Notes: generated from the sequence alone by a model not told the origin. Numbered from the stretch's first letter, positions 48,354-57,851 are shown. The stretch: 64,000 nt of DNA from Candidatus Flexicrinis proximus (GCA_016712885.1 JADJQF010000002.1:833637-897636), one strand, 5' to 3'. Made by a program: numbers and translations.

Positions 48354-49952
48354 TTACTCGAATAACCTGAGCAACTTGAGCGAGGTATGTAAATTGACAC
48401 GCTGTTGGGGGTCACCGAGGTCGGTTCCGGTTAGTTCGGTGATTCGCCCCAATCGATAATTCAGCGTTGAACGGTGGATGTGCAACGCCTCGGCTGCTGC
48501 GACGCCACTCCCGCCCAGATCCAGGTACACCTCAAGCGTATGGAATAAATCCGCACTTTCCTCGTTCCTCAGCTCACGAAGCGCCTCGCTGAACGAACTC
48601 GAATAAAGTGAATCCGAACCGGCTCGGTAGAGCGTCAGCAGAAAGCCGAGAGTCTCGCAGAAAATTATCCGGTCTGCCGGATTCAGCCTGGTGGATATTA
48701 TGAGCGCGTCCTGCCCCTCAGAAAGTGCCCGCGCCGCCCAGGGCGCTCCTCTGCCGGGGCCGCTGATCGCGATACGCGGAAGCCCGAATTCGCCGTTCAT
48801 GTGCTGCGTCAATGTCGCGGCAATGACGTCGACTGGTTCGCCGTCCTGCACGATTAGAACCAATTGTTCCGCAGCCTGGCCTGCCAGCGCAGCCCATCGG
48901 AAGGACTCTGATAAACGAGCGGCGCGGGTAACAGCTCGATTCAGAGGCGGTCGCAGGCCATCAACGACCAACACTCGATACGGTACGCGGAGGTTGAGAC
49001 CATAGCGCAGCGCGCGATCGGCAAACCAATCCTCACGCTCGGCGGCCTTTGAAGTCAGCAGACGCGCTACGAGGTCGCCACGTTCAACCGCTTCTTCGCG
49101 TTGGGTCTTTTCCTGACGCAGCAGCATCAATGCCGCAATAGTCGATCCGCTTTCGACGGCCATCTGTTCAAGTTCAGATAGCGGGCTTCCATCGGCAATG
49201 ATCCAGACATATCCGAAGATCTCGCCGTTGACGACGATCGGAGCGAGAATACGCTCCATCTCAAGGCCGACATCAGGCATCTTTGGCAGCATAACAGGCC
49301 GCATTGTCCGGCGAATATCAGCCAAATAGCCGCGCTTTTCGAGGGCATCTACCAACCGTGGATCGGTGCGGCCCTGCTGTTGTGTATAGCGCCGCGCTTC
49401 ATCTACCGGGGCCAGATTGTGGTTTGCATAGGCTTCAAAACGTTCGTTTTCGATGCTGACAGACTGTTTTATGAGGGTTGCCAGCGTCACAGCCAATTGA
49501 TCCAGCCCAACGTCACGCATGACGAGTCGGGTGAGCTGTTGATGTATATCGAGCGCTGCGCGCAGATCGCGCTGTGAAATCGCTTTGTTGATGGTTTGCG
49601 CGATATCGACAAACAGGAGCTGATAAGGCACCGCAATCAGCGGGAAGCCCTTCTCGTCGGCCAGGGCGCAAAGATAGTCTGGCACTGCATCGACAAAACG
49701 ACCTACCGCAAGACCAAGCGCAGCAACGCCCTTGTCAATGACCGCCCGCAAATACTCGACCTGCTCGTCGCGCCCCTGAGGCATGTTGATATAGGTGGTG
49801 AGAACAAGCTCGCCTCCGTTAAGCCAGTTCGCCGCGTCGGGCACGCCGACATTATGAACCCAACGGATAATCCGGTTTAGGCCGGTGTGTCCGGCGATGC
49901 AGCGTGCTCCGGCGAAGACCTCGAGGTCCAGCGCCTGTCCCACGGTAAGCAT
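48354..49952 (-). CDS. PucR family transcriptional regulator
   Basis: 532 residues. The N-terminal PucR domain (LTVGQALDLEVFAG ... ELVLTTYINMP) is followed by a GAF/CdaR-like middle. The C-terminal PucR-type helix-turn-helix reads LEVYLDLGGSGVAAAEALHI and HRSTLNYRLGRITELTG. Family members control purine or other nitrogen-source catabolism; no catabolic genes are nearby. ATG at 49950-49952, coupled to the rlmN stop (TGATG); GTG at 49955 is also possible. Odd pairing with a tRNA/rRNA methylase. Confidence 0.92.
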   Translation of the reverse strand: MLTVGQALDLEVFAGARCIAGHTGLNRIIRWVHNVGVPDAANWLNGGELVLTTYINMPQGRDEQVEYLRAVIDKGVAALGLAVGRFVDAVPDYLCALADEKGFPLIAVPYQLLFVDIAQTINKAISQRDLRAALDIHQQLTRLVMRDVGLDQLAVTLATLIKQSVSIENERFEAYANHNLAPVDEARRYTQQQGRTDPRLVDALEKRGYLADIRRTMRPVMLPKMPDVGLEMERILAPIVVNGEIFGYVWIIADGSPLSELEQMAVESGSTIAALMLLRQEKTQREEAVERGDLVARLLTSKAAEREDWFADRALRYGLNLRVPYRVLVVDGLRPPLNRAVTRAARLSESFRWAALAGQAAEQLVLIVQDGEPVDVIAATLTQHMNGEFGLPRIAISGPGRGAPWAARALSEGQDALIISTRLNPADRIIFCETLGFLLTLYRAGSDSLYSSSFSEALRELRNEESADLFHTLEVYLDLGGSGVAAAEALHIHRSTLNYRLGRITELTGTDLGDPQQRVNLHTSLKLLRLFE

Positions 49953-51013
49953 CACACTATATCCTCGATTTTGGGCGTCTGCCGGTTGCGCAGCACTTCC
50001 GCCTTGAGCTGGCCGCAGCCAGCGTCGATATCAATACCGCGGCGAACGCGGACGGTAGCCGGTACGCCGTATTCAGCCAGAACTTCGATGAACTGCTTCG
50101 CTGCAGACTGATCGGATGGCCGTCCGGCAAACCCACCCGTGGGGTTAAGGGGAATCAGATTGACATGACACATCAACCCATGCAACAGGCGTCCCAGGGC
50201 CTGGGCCTGGGACACCGTATCATTTTTGCCAGCGATTAAGGCCCATTCGAATGAAATGCGCCGGCCCGTCTTCTCTACAAAATACCGGCAGGCATCCATG
50301 AGATCGGTCAGGGGATAACGCCGGTTAACTGGCAGGAGCGCGGCCCGTTCTTCGTCGGTGGCGGCGTGCAGGCTAATCGCAAGGCGCACCTGCAGTCCCT
50401 CGTCTGCAAAACGGCGGATTTGAGGCACCAGGCCAACAGTGCTGATGGTGATATGCCGGGCGCCAATCCCTAACTCGCTCATGAGCCGGCGAACAGCCGT
50501 GAGCGAGTTTTCATAGTTATGAAACGGCTCCCCCATCCCCATGAGCACTACGTTGGACAGACGCTCCCCCTCAGAACGCAGTTGCTGCGCAAAGTGAACG
50601 GCCTGTTCCAGGATCTCTGCATCCGTGAGGTGACGCGCAAAGCCCATCTGGCCTGTGGCGCAGAAAACACAGCCCATTGCACAGCCTGCCTGGGTACTGA
50701 TACAGGCCGTACGCCGGTCGTCGTCGTATGGCATGAGAACAGACTCAATCAGCTGACCGTCTGGCAACTGATATACCCGCTTCAGGGTTCCGTCCTTGCT
50801 TGCCTGTTCGGCGGCAATCGTCAATGAGCCAAGTGACGCTTCTGCAGTCAGCCTCTCGCGGAGTGCGGACGGAAGATCGGTCATCGACTCAAAGGACGGG
50901 GCAAGGTGTTCATAGAGCCACGCCCAGACCTGGTTGACGCGAAAACGCGGATAGCCCCACTCTGCGAGCAGGGCTGCAATCTGAGTCTTATTCAGGGAAT
51001 ATAGGTTGATCAT
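49952..51013 (-). CDS. rlmN: 23S rRNA/tRNA (adenine-C2) methyltransferase RlmN
   Basis: Radical SAM enzyme methylating A2503 of 23S rRNA and A37 of some tRNAs. CxxxCxxC motif in QAGCAMGCVFCATGQMGF (about 109-126), NVVLMGMGEPFHNY, ISTVGLVP, and the C-terminal conserved Cys in RRGIDIDAGCGQL. 353 residues. The ATG at 51011-51013 lies 30 bases after the upstream small gene. Confidence 0.97.
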   Translation of the reverse strand: MINLYSLNKTQIAALLAEWGYPRFRVNQVWAWLYEHLAPSFESMTDLPSALRERLTAEASLGSLTIAAEQASKDGTLKRVYQLPDGQLIESVLMPYDDDRRTACISTQAGCAMGCVFCATGQMGFARHLTDAEILEQAVHFAQQLRSEGERLSNVVLMGMGEPFHNYENSLTAVRRLMSELGIGARHITISTVGLVPQIRRFADEGLQVRLAISLHAATDEERAALLPVNRRYPLTDLMDACRYFVEKTGRRISFEWALIAGKNDTVSQAQALGRLLHGLMCHVNLIPLNPTGGFAGRPSDQSAAKQFIEVLAEYGVPATVRVRRGIDIDAGCGQLKAEVLRNRQTPKIEDIV

Positions 51014-51043
51014 CGTGCGCCTTATTGTTATGGCGCTCGAATC

Positions 51044-51430
51044 CTACCTGATAACACCAATCAGAGTAGGGTCTTGTTCGAGCAAATGATTCATGGCCTC
51101 TTGCTCGTTTTTGACAAATTTGTATTTTGCGCCTGAAATCTGCATGCCGAGCGCTGTAAAGAAGCGTTGAATTGCATGCGGTTGAACAACGACTGTCCAG
51201 CCAATGGCTTCAATCGTCGGCGGAACAAGCGACTTCAAATCCCCAAGAGCGACTTCAGGACGCCCCTCTGCATCACTGGCATCAATAAAGAGGTGGACCG
51301 GGCGAACGCCCGAAAGTGCCATGGCCTGTAAATCCGTTATCGATGCAACAAGCTGCTCCACGGAGACTTTTCCGGAGTGGCGCATCTTGATGACGCGTTT
51401 ACCATGCAACCAAGTCGTTTCTATTGGCAT
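51044..51430 (-). CDS. Small STAS-like protein, paralogue A
   Basis: 128 residues, alternating beta and alpha elements: RVIKMRHSGKVSVEQLVAS, VHLFIDASDAEG and WTVVVQPHAIQRFFTALGMQ, ending with an EQEAMNHLLEQDPTL helix. The layout is that of the STAS/SpoIIAA-like group (inference); there is no conserved phospho-Ser motif I can point to. The ATG at 51428-51430 is preceded by GGAGGA. Paralogue of the next gene. Confidence 0.72.
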   Translation of the reverse strand: MPIETTWLHGKRVIKMRHSGKVSVEQLVASITDLQAMALSGVRPVHLFIDASDAEGRPEVALGDLKSLVPPTIEAIGWTVVVQPHAIQRFFTALGMQISGAKYKFVKNEQEAMNHLLEQDPTLIGVIR

Positions 51431-51486
51431 ACCCAACTCCTCCCAAACTTCGTTAATTGACTAAGGCCGCAACAACGACGTAGAGC

Positions 51487-51870
51487 TTAATCGGCAGATG
51501 GTTTTATTGTAGGATCCTGACTCTCTAAAAACTCAATCGCTTCCTCGGGTGAACTAACGAACTTATACGCGCTGCGCGTGAACTGCATCCCGACCGAGAT
51601 GAAGAATCGATAGAGGGTGTTCGGGGCGATGATGATGGTCCATCCAGCTTGGGGGAGCGTCGAAACCGAGAGGTTGCGCAAGTCGCCAATGCCGATGCCG
51701 ATGCTTTCTACTCCTGAAGAGTCAAGTAGTATGTGAACCGGCGGATCACCCTTAGCGATCAGTTCGAACGTTTCGGCGGTCTGCTGACGAATATCGTCAG
51801 CGGTCACCACACCATAGAACCTTGCCCGAATCAACCGCTTTGTGATGAGCCAACCCACTTCACAAGGCAT
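51487..51870 (-). CDS. Small STAS-like protein, paralogue B
   Basis: 127 residues with the same plan as its neighbour: RLIRARFYGVVTADDIRQQT, VHILLDSSGVESIG, WTIIIAPNTLYRFFISVGMQ, KFVSSPEEAIEFLESQDPTI. The shared spine VH-[IL]-[FL]-[IL]-D-[AS]-S, RFF-x5-GMQ and LE-[QS]-QDPT shows a tandem duplication followed by divergence. AAGGGGATG precedes the ATG. Confidence 0.72.
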   Translation of the reverse strand: MPCEVGWLITKRLIRARFYGVVTADDIRQQTAETFELIAKGDPPVHILLDSSGVESIGIGIGDLRNLSVSTLPQAGWTIIIAPNTLYRFFISVGMQFTRSAYKFVSSPEEAIEFLESQDPTIKPSAD

Positions 51871-51912
51871 TTACATCCCCTTCGCACCACACGCATTCAG
51901 TGTACGCTGATT

Positions 51913-53532
51913 CTAGCGTCTGCGGAACATAAGAATGATCGCAATAATCAGTCCTAACGCGGCGCCGACCACAACGATCCCGACGAAAGCAATTAGCGGG
52001 GAGTTATCACGTTCGGGTTCCGGTTCAGCCGGTATGTCGCCGAGAACAAACTGCTCCGCTGGGCGCGGCGTAAGCGTGGGCAATGGGGTCGCGGAAGGTT
52101 TGTCCGTTGGGCGGGCCGTCGGCAATTCGAACCCTCCCTGCAGCGTTGGTGTTGGGGTCAGCGTCGATGTCGATGTCCGCGAAGGTGTGAAAGTCGATGT
52201 ATGGGTGTTGGTCGGGGTCACTGTACGCGTCGGCAACAGGGTCGGTGTCGGATCGAGACTGGGGAAGAAGCCATAAGCTGCCTCGCCCGACGGGGTAAAT
52301 ATCCAACTGCGCCATGTACTGAGCAGTGCGGCGAAGTCCTGTCCTGTTTCTGCCGGCCAGACCACGCTGAGGGATTCACCCAAGTCTACCCGTTTCGCAA
52401 CATCGAGCAGCGGGCGAACACCCAGCCGAGCGCCCATATAGATCACGACTCCGGTACTCTGAGCACGCCAACGGACCAGTTCTGTGTCGTTGGCTGGGAT
52501 CACGTCGAGCGCAGGAAGCAGCAGATTGCTCCTTGAAGCCGCTCGGACGGATTCGAGATCGTTGGTGCTATATAAGCCGCCAAGATACCCGAGCAACCCG
52601 ATTTTGAACCATTCGGGAGCGGCATTCCCTGCATATAGTCCGGGGAAGATCTGTGGAAGGATGGCCCGTGTCAGCACCAGCTGTACTGATTCTCCCGGAC
52701 CTGTATCGAGCACCTCCCAGCCCTGCTGAGCGTAAATGGCAGAAGCCGCATCGGAATCACAGGGGACTTCAAAACCTGTGAGAGAACCAACCAGTACCCG
52801 GCTCGGCCTGCACGGGTTCCACGTTGAGCCGGAAGGGAACACTGCCGCACTTATCGGGTCGATCTCACGGCCTACATAGTCCACGAATTTCGCCAGCGAG
52901 GCGATCTGGGACTTTGCAACGGTTACGGCGCTGCGGGATTCAGGAACGGCAAAGCGAACGGATGCCACAGGAGACTGGTCGACAATCCAGGTAAAACGCG
53001 GGTCTGCAAATGCCAGCTCCAGTTCGGCGGTTTCTGCGGCACGGCCACGGGGCAGCACTTCCCAGGTAAAGAGTATGGGCTCGAACAACGAAGGCAAGGG
53101 GAAAGGTACAGGCCACAACGTATACAGCGTAGCTACTCCGTACTCGTCTATCGCTACTTCTGCTAAGTTGGCGGTGAAAACCTCGCCAGTCCAGTTCTCC
53201 TGTTCGGCGAGCAGGCTGACAGACTGAAGGCCCGTTTCAGGGACAACAAACGAAACACGAAATGCAACCCCCGCCGGAAACAGGATATCTGCCGCAACGT
53301 CGATATTCAGGGGTTGGTTTGTGATATCCGGGGCAACTGTCTCAGTTGGCGTTAAAGTCCCCGTGAGTGTTGGGGATGGAGTAAAAGTAACGGTTGTCGT
53401 TGCAGTCGCTGATGATGTGGCAGTCGGAGGCGCAGTTGGCGGGACGAGGACGTTGGGCAGCGGAGTTGCCTGCGCCGAGACTAACCCGTGCATCGACAGC
53501 AGCACCGCAGCCACAAGCAGGATTCGGCGCAT
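51913..53532 (-). CDS. Exported Thr/Pro-rich protein with degenerate peptidase-MA-like domain and C-terminal anchor
   Basis: 539 residues. Signal peptide (1-20, ending VSAQ), a Thr/Pro linker, a globular region (about 70-415), a second Thr/Pro-rich linker (420-490) and a C-terminal transmembrane helix with FRRR stop-transfer. The segment APEWFKIGLLGYLGGLYS resembles the second half of the peptidase MA site, but no HExxH is present, so catalysis is unlikely (inference). The start overlaps the CPBP gene stop by one base (TAATG), so the two are coupled. Confidence 0.75.
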   Translation of the reverse strand: MRRILLVAAVLLSMHGLVSAQATPLPNVLVPPTAPPTATSSATATTTVTFTPSPTLTGTLTPTETVAPDITNQPLNIDVAADILFPAGVAFRVSFVVPETGLQSVSLLAEQENWTGEVFTANLAEVAIDEYGVATLYTLWPVPFPLPSLFEPILFTWEVLPRGRAAETAELELAFADPRFTWIVDQSPVASVRFAVPESRSAVTVAKSQIASLAKFVDYVGREIDPISAAVFPSGSTWNPCRPSRVLVGSLTGFEVPCDSDAASAIYAQQGWEVLDTGPGESVQLVLTRAILPQIFPGLYAGNAAPEWFKIGLLGYLGGLYSTNDLESVRAASRSNLLLPALDVIPANDTELVRWRAQSTGVVIYMGARLGVRPLLDVAKRVDLGESLSVVWPAETGQDFAALLSTWRSWIFTPSGEAAYGFFPSLDPTPTLLPTRTVTPTNTHTSTFTPSRTSTSTLTPTPTLQGGFELPTARPTDKPSATPLPTLTPRPAEQFVLGDIPAEPEPERDNSPLIAFVGIVVVGAALGLIIAIILMFRRR

Positions 53533-54545
53533 TATGGTGTCCCTCCAAGTACGATCAGCAGCACAAAAGGAGCTATGTTATAAACGAAATGAGCGAAGAT
53601 CGCGGCGGTCGTGCTGATGCGCCAGCGAATCTGCCCAAAAGCAAACCCAATCACGAAGATGAATATGATCGTGGGGGTAAGCAGATACTGACTATGCAGC
53701 AGTGCGAAAAACGCGCTGGTGAGCCAAATTCCAAACACAGGCTGAAGCGCACCCCGCATGAAAACTTCTTCCCCCACAGCCGCCCCGCCCGCGACAAGAA
53801 TGATCAGCGGGATGGTCTCCATTTGATTGGAAAGCTGCTGAGCGGCGCGGGTTTGTTCGGCAAACGTCTGAGGATCAACAAGCTGCGCCCAAATCAGCGT
53901 ATAAACGATGGAAAGCAGATAAAGAGAGATTCCCAGAATTGCTCCGGAAAGAACATCCTGCCGGATCGGTAAACGGAGACCCAGACGCTGAAGCGTGTCG
54001 GGCATCGTTCGCCGGATAGCATAACCAACGCCCAGAAACGCGGCCGCGACAAACAGGACTGTCTCAAACACACTGCTGAAGGAAACCGTATTGGACTCCT
54101 CAAGCGCCTGTGCGACCCCGTCCAGACCGCCGCTCAATACGAACTGGAACAGGTTCAGACATAGCACCACCAGAACCAGCAGCACTGCGGTCAGATGAAC
54201 AGTCGACTCTGGATTGTATCCCTTTACGCGCTGAGCAAGCCATGTACGCACTTCTTCGGCGCGGATCAGATTGGCCGTGAATGTCGCACAGGCGATGGCA
54301 AGAATTGACACCAGTCCGACCTGAAGCGGGTCAATCATCTGACGCAATTCTTCGTTCCCAGACTGCAGGCTGATCGTTATCGCCTGCATGCCAAAGGGGC
54401 CAATCAGAAAGAGGAAGGCAGAGAGCGAGTATAAAAACAGGCGAACCGTGCCAGCGGGCCACACGCCCAAATCCACATGGTTAGCGGCATACATGATAAA
54501 GAGGAAGTAGAACAGAATACCAAGGATGATGAACCAATCGTCCAC
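53532..54545 (-). CDS. CPBP family intramembrane protease
   Basis: 337 residues, about eight helices. The Abi/CPBP site is at the C-terminal half: GGAAVGEEVFMRGAL (motif 1, Glu-Glu and Arg), FALLHSQYL (motif 2 His) and AAIFAHFVYNI (motif 3). Relatives are type II CAAX prenyl-protease-like enzymes. The only plausible start is GTG at 54543-54545. Co-transcribed with the anchored protein downstream, which could be a partner or substrate. Confidence 0.88.
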   Translation of the reverse strand: MDDWFIILGILFYFLFIMYAANHVDLGVWPAGTVRLFLYSLSAFLFLIGPFGMQAITISLQSGNEELRQMIDPLQVGLVSILAIACATFTANLIRAEEVRTWLAQRVKGYNPESTVHLTAVLLVLVVLCLNLFQFVLSGGLDGVAQALEESNTVSFSSVFETVLFVAAAFLGVGYAIRRTMPDTLQRLGLRLPIRQDVLSGAILGISLYLLSIVYTLIWAQLVDPQTFAEQTRAAQQLSNQMETIPLIILVAGGAAVGEEVFMRGALQPVFGIWLTSAFFALLHSQYLLTPTIIFIFVIGFAFGQIRWRISTTAAIFAHFVYNIAPFVLLIVLGGTP

Positions 54546-54639
54546 AAGCCGCTCGCTTCAGGTGGTGTGCATCTGGGTATTGTACCCCTAGATTCGATGG
54601 GTTTCGCAGAGAAATCACCCCAATACGCACCGTATAGGA

Positions 54640-54668
54640 TTGACCATCCCCAGGGCTTATGCTACACT
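54640..54668 (+). promoter_or_regulatory. Promoter of the tRNA-Ser pair
   Basis: TTGACC (54640-54645), a 17-base spacer, TACACT (54663-54668), 27 bases before the first tRNA. Confidence 0.7.
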
Positions 54669-54695
54669 GTCGCGCACTTGGCCGAAGTACCCAAT

Positions 54696-54783
54696 GGAGG
54701 GATGGCCGAGTGGTTTAAGGCATTGGTCTTGAAAACCAACGTAGCGCACCGCGTTACCGTGGGTTCGAATCCCACTCCCTCCG
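54696..54783 (+). tRNA. tRNA-Ser (UGA)
   Basis: Begins GGAGGGATGGCCGAGTGG, has anticodon stem-loop TTGGTCTTGAAAACCAA (anticodon TGA), a long variable arm and ends CCCACTCCCTCCG. 88 bases. Confidence 0.96.
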
Positions 54784-54809
54784 CCTTTACAGTGTTTTAG
54801 CATGACCAC

Positions 54810-54899
54810 GGGGGGGTGCCAGAGTGGTCGAATGGGGCCGCCTGCTAAGCGGTTATCCGCCTTTAAAGTGGATCGCAGGTTCGAATCCTGTCCCTCCCG
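54810..54899 (+). tRNA. tRNA-Ser (GCU)
   Basis: Seven G of the acceptor (54810-54816) pair with CCCTCCC (54892-54898) with one G-U. The anticodon loop CTGCTAAG gives GCT. Long variable arm, 90 bases. Lies 26 bases after tRNA-Ser(UGA), so probably the same transcript. Immediately upstream of the mobile element. Confidence 0.94.
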
Positions 54900-56594
54900 C
54901 AGCTTAGGACGGTAAGCGAACATTCCGTTCTGACGAAACCAGCAGCAGATTTGCTGCTGGTTTTTGTTTTGCTATAACCCTGTATTCCCTCTGCGTCGCC
55001 GCTGTCTCGTATCCAATTGCGAATGTCTTGAAGATATGAGAACGGCGCACGCAGTTCCAGATTGATCATTCCCTCACAGTCAATCACGACCCGTGAGACG
55101 ATGTGATGCAGCAATTCCTTCTGATCACTCCGTTCCAGTGAATTATACACGATTCCGACCTGTGCAATCATTTGCAGCGCGGTATCGAGATTTGCAAGGT
55201 GCGTTTTGTGTTGATACTGCAATGACTCAAGGGTTGATCGAATCACATTGCGTCGATCTTGCCACTCACGCCACAGGCTATCCCAAATAGCTTCCGTGAT
55301 TTTTCCAGCTGCATAAAGACGTGCCATCCGCCCTTCCTCTTCATCAACCGCCTTCAGTGATGCCTGGAGATGTTCCCGCTCATCAGGGCGAAGATGTCCA
55401 AGCTGTTCCGCAACATCCTGTGTATAAACTTCACGGATCACAGGTAACAATTCTGGATCGACCTGAATATTCATCAATGCCGCAGGAATCTGTTCGTCAA
55501 TATCACTACACAGAAAGCTCACCTCACTACGAGCGATACGATAATAAGGCGTTCCCTCCACTGCGTCCGGCATTTGAGGTTGAGCCCGTCAAGCGCTGCT
55601 GTCCGCTGCCGTCAGGATGTTCATAATAGGCGATCCCTTTTAAGCAAGTAGTCATGCTTGCGATGGCGATTTCCTGCTTCTGGTTGCGCTTCTCCAATAT
55701 CGCCAAACCACGCTCAAATTCCTCCGTGGTTACGATGGGTTCCCAATTCCCCCGAGTAGTTTTAGGCAGCAGACTTGCAGCCTTGCTCGTTAACCAGCCA
55801 GCGTAAGTCCAGTTGTGATATATCGAGCCCAATGTATTGGTATTGGCTTTGCGCTGACCATTTTTCTTCACCTCGATGAAGGGTCTTCCGCTGCGATAGC
55901 GGTAGCCTCGCGCATGAAGTGCTTCGCAGATTCCTTCCAGCGTAAGCCGATCTTCCAGTAAAAGATCGAACGCATACCGAATAACAGGCGCTCGCTCAGG
56001 GTCTTGTTCAATCCAGGTTTCGCGCCGTACAATGATCTTTTTCGCCTCTCCTATGACCTTGCCTTCAACGTTGATATAGCCATCCGGCGCATAGTTCGAG
56101 TATCCGCCATTTGCTCGCTTCACCTGCAATCCACCTTTTACACGGATGCCCAGTAAGGCGGACTCGCGCCGCGCTAATGTGAACGAGAGAGTCACAATCA
56201 CTCGATCATCAGGATCCATTGGATCAAGATCGGGAGAATTAGCAAAACGCACAGCGACGCCAAATTCGTGAAGCTCATCAATCGCACGGAGTGCCTCTGT
56301 GTCGTTTCGCCCAAAGCGGTCAGCGCGTTCCACAATGACATGGGAGAACTTGCCGGATCGTGCTTCCTCCAGTAATCGCTGATAGGCTTCCCGGTGCGGC
56401 GTTGTTCCGGTCAGTACATCAACGTATTCGCTGTAGACGGGCATATCAGACCGCTTCAACACATTACTCTCGATAGCAAAACGCTGTCGCGCCCGTGACA
56501 TCTCAGGTTTCTGGTTCTCGTCGCTGCTGGTCCGCAAATAGATCGCCCAACCTGCCTGTGGTGTTATTACAGTTCTTGCCTTCTTTCTTGCCAT
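54863..56594 (-). pseudogene. Large serine recombinase (integrase), frameshifted
   Basis: Resolvase N-terminal domain with the catalytic serine in WAIYLRTSSDE and ERADRFGRND, then the recombinase domain (GYRYRSGRPF, IYHNWTYAGWL). A Cys-poor zinc-ribbon-like region and a coiled-coil C-terminus (LGHLRPDEREHLQASLKAVD) follow. The start is the ATG at 56592-56594 (MARKKARTVI) with AGGA 8 bases upstream. The frame breaks near 55555: the first part ends at 55527, and the rest (PYYRIARSEVSFLCSDIDE) reads in another frame. One G too many in GGAGGG explains it. The C-terminal frame continues through the tRNA terminator and 37 bases into tRNA-Ser(GCU). Confidence 0.85.
54937..54970 (+). terminator. Terminator of the tRNA-Ser pair
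   Basis: Perfect 11-bp stem AACCAGCAGCA / TGCTGCTGGTT (54937-54947, 54952-54962), loop GATT, then TTTGTTTTG. It lies inside the C-terminal reading frame of the recombinase on the other strand. Confidence 0.9.
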
Positions 56595-56637
56595 CTGTAT
56601 TCCTAACTCAGAGTTGCCTTTATCCATGTGTTCAAGT

Positions 56638-56823
56638 TCACGATACACCAGGTCTCACAGGTTGTGTTTTTTCGCAGGATTCCGGTGCTGATTGCTGCTT
56701 ATCTTCTGGAGGTTGTTTTGACTTAGCAACCAATTCGGCAACCGCCAAAACACGCTTCAGCATGTCGATAGAAGTGTCAGGTGAATGGTTTACACTTGAG
56801 TGCGTCCTTGTTTGATCTTTCAT
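56638..56823 (-). CDS. Small element-encoded protein
   Basis: 61 residues, polar, with one helix (DMLKRVLAVAELVAKSKQ). The ATG at 56821-56823 shares a base with the stop of the primase gene (TAATG) and has GGAG just upstream. No family recognised; possibly a regulatory or recombination-directionality protein, by position between primase and recombinase (inference). Confidence 0.5.
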   Translation of the reverse strand: MKDQTRTHSSVNHSPDTSIDMLKRVLAVAELVAKSKQPPEDKQQSAPESCEKTQPVRPGVS

Positions 56824-57817
56824 TACTCCTGCTCCAAACAGCTGTGTGGCATCTGTATAGCCTGCTCTACCCACTGATAAATATCCCCGCCGTTCAGGTA
56901 AAACTCGCTTATATCCTTGCCGTGTAGCACGGCAATCTCACGGAAGCGAGGCGAGAGGGACAACAGGCGTTTTGTGCCTTTCCCACCGGCGGCATCGCGG
57001 TCATAGGCGACCAGAATCGTGTGGCAGTGCGTAAGTTCGGCGTACCAGCGTGAGCTGAGGATGGCGGTAGCGCTACTCAACGTCACGGGTGCGACCAGAT
57101 TTCCTGCTTCTTGCCGTGCCAGCAGCGCATCAAACTCGCCTTCGCAGAACAGCGCGACTTCCCGATCTACCAACCCGTCAGCGCCGTACAAGACGTTGAC
57201 GTTGCCGCCTTTAATCTGCTGGTATTTCGGTGTGCCATAGGCGCGGCGGACTTTGACTGCCCACAGCGCCCCGGTTGCAAACCACGGGATGGTGATGCCG
57301 CACGGTACATCCATCCCCTCCATCGTCCGCCACCCCTGAAATCACCTGGCACGTAGCCCAATCGGGCGGCGCGAATGGTGCGGGTGGTCAAGCCCCTGCC
57401 GGTGAGATAGTTCAGCGCAGGCTCGCCGACTTCCTGACCAGAGCGTTTCTTCCGCCTGATTGACGATGCGCTCCGCCCGATGCTGCCAGTTCCATTCCGG
57501 GGTTCGGAAGGTGATTTTCAGGCACTTCGTTCAGTTAGAGCGGTAGTTACAGCAGGTTCACCTAATGCTCGCAGCGCCTCGGCGAAGCTTAGACGGCGGT
57601 AGTGGGTGAGCCAGTCCAGCGCATCACCGCGCATATCGCACGCGCCAAAACAGCGATAACCATCTTGCCATACCGCCAGACTGTAGCCCCTATGTTCGTT
57701 GTGAAACGGACACTTATATAATGAGGCGCGTCCACCTCGCAGCGGGGCGGGTCCCAAATCCTGCTCGACCAGATGGCGCAGGTCGCAGGTCTCCTTCAAT
57801 CGTTGGGTATCGGTCAC
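56823..57817 (-). pseudogene. Element primase (CHC2 zinc finger + Toprim), broken by frameshifts
   Basis: Start at 57815-57817 (MTDTQRLKETCDLRHLVEQD). CHC2 finger KCPFHNEHRG ... CFGACDMRGDALDW (residues about 35-70), with C-x3-C spacing as in the chromosomal DnaG. The first frame stops at 57518. A middle segment, FRTPEWNWQHRAERIVNQAE then EVGEPALNYLTGRGL, lies in other frames between 57320 and 57530. The Toprim part (VALFCEGEFDALLARQEAG, ILVAYDRDAAGGKGTKRL) occupies 56823-57323. At least three single-base shifts (near 57533, 57425, 57335) separate the parts. Restored, it would be about 330 residues. Confidence 0.8.
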
Positions 57818-57851
57818 GTTTCTTCCTCTGGCTCTCTAATTGACATGCGTT

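Noticed and set aside
52025..52315. Short periodic Thr/Pro codon repeats, also near 28.5 and 53.4 kb
   Set aside because: Could look like tandem or CRISPR-like repeats, but units are irregular codon repeats of ACN/CCN in coding linkers without spacers.
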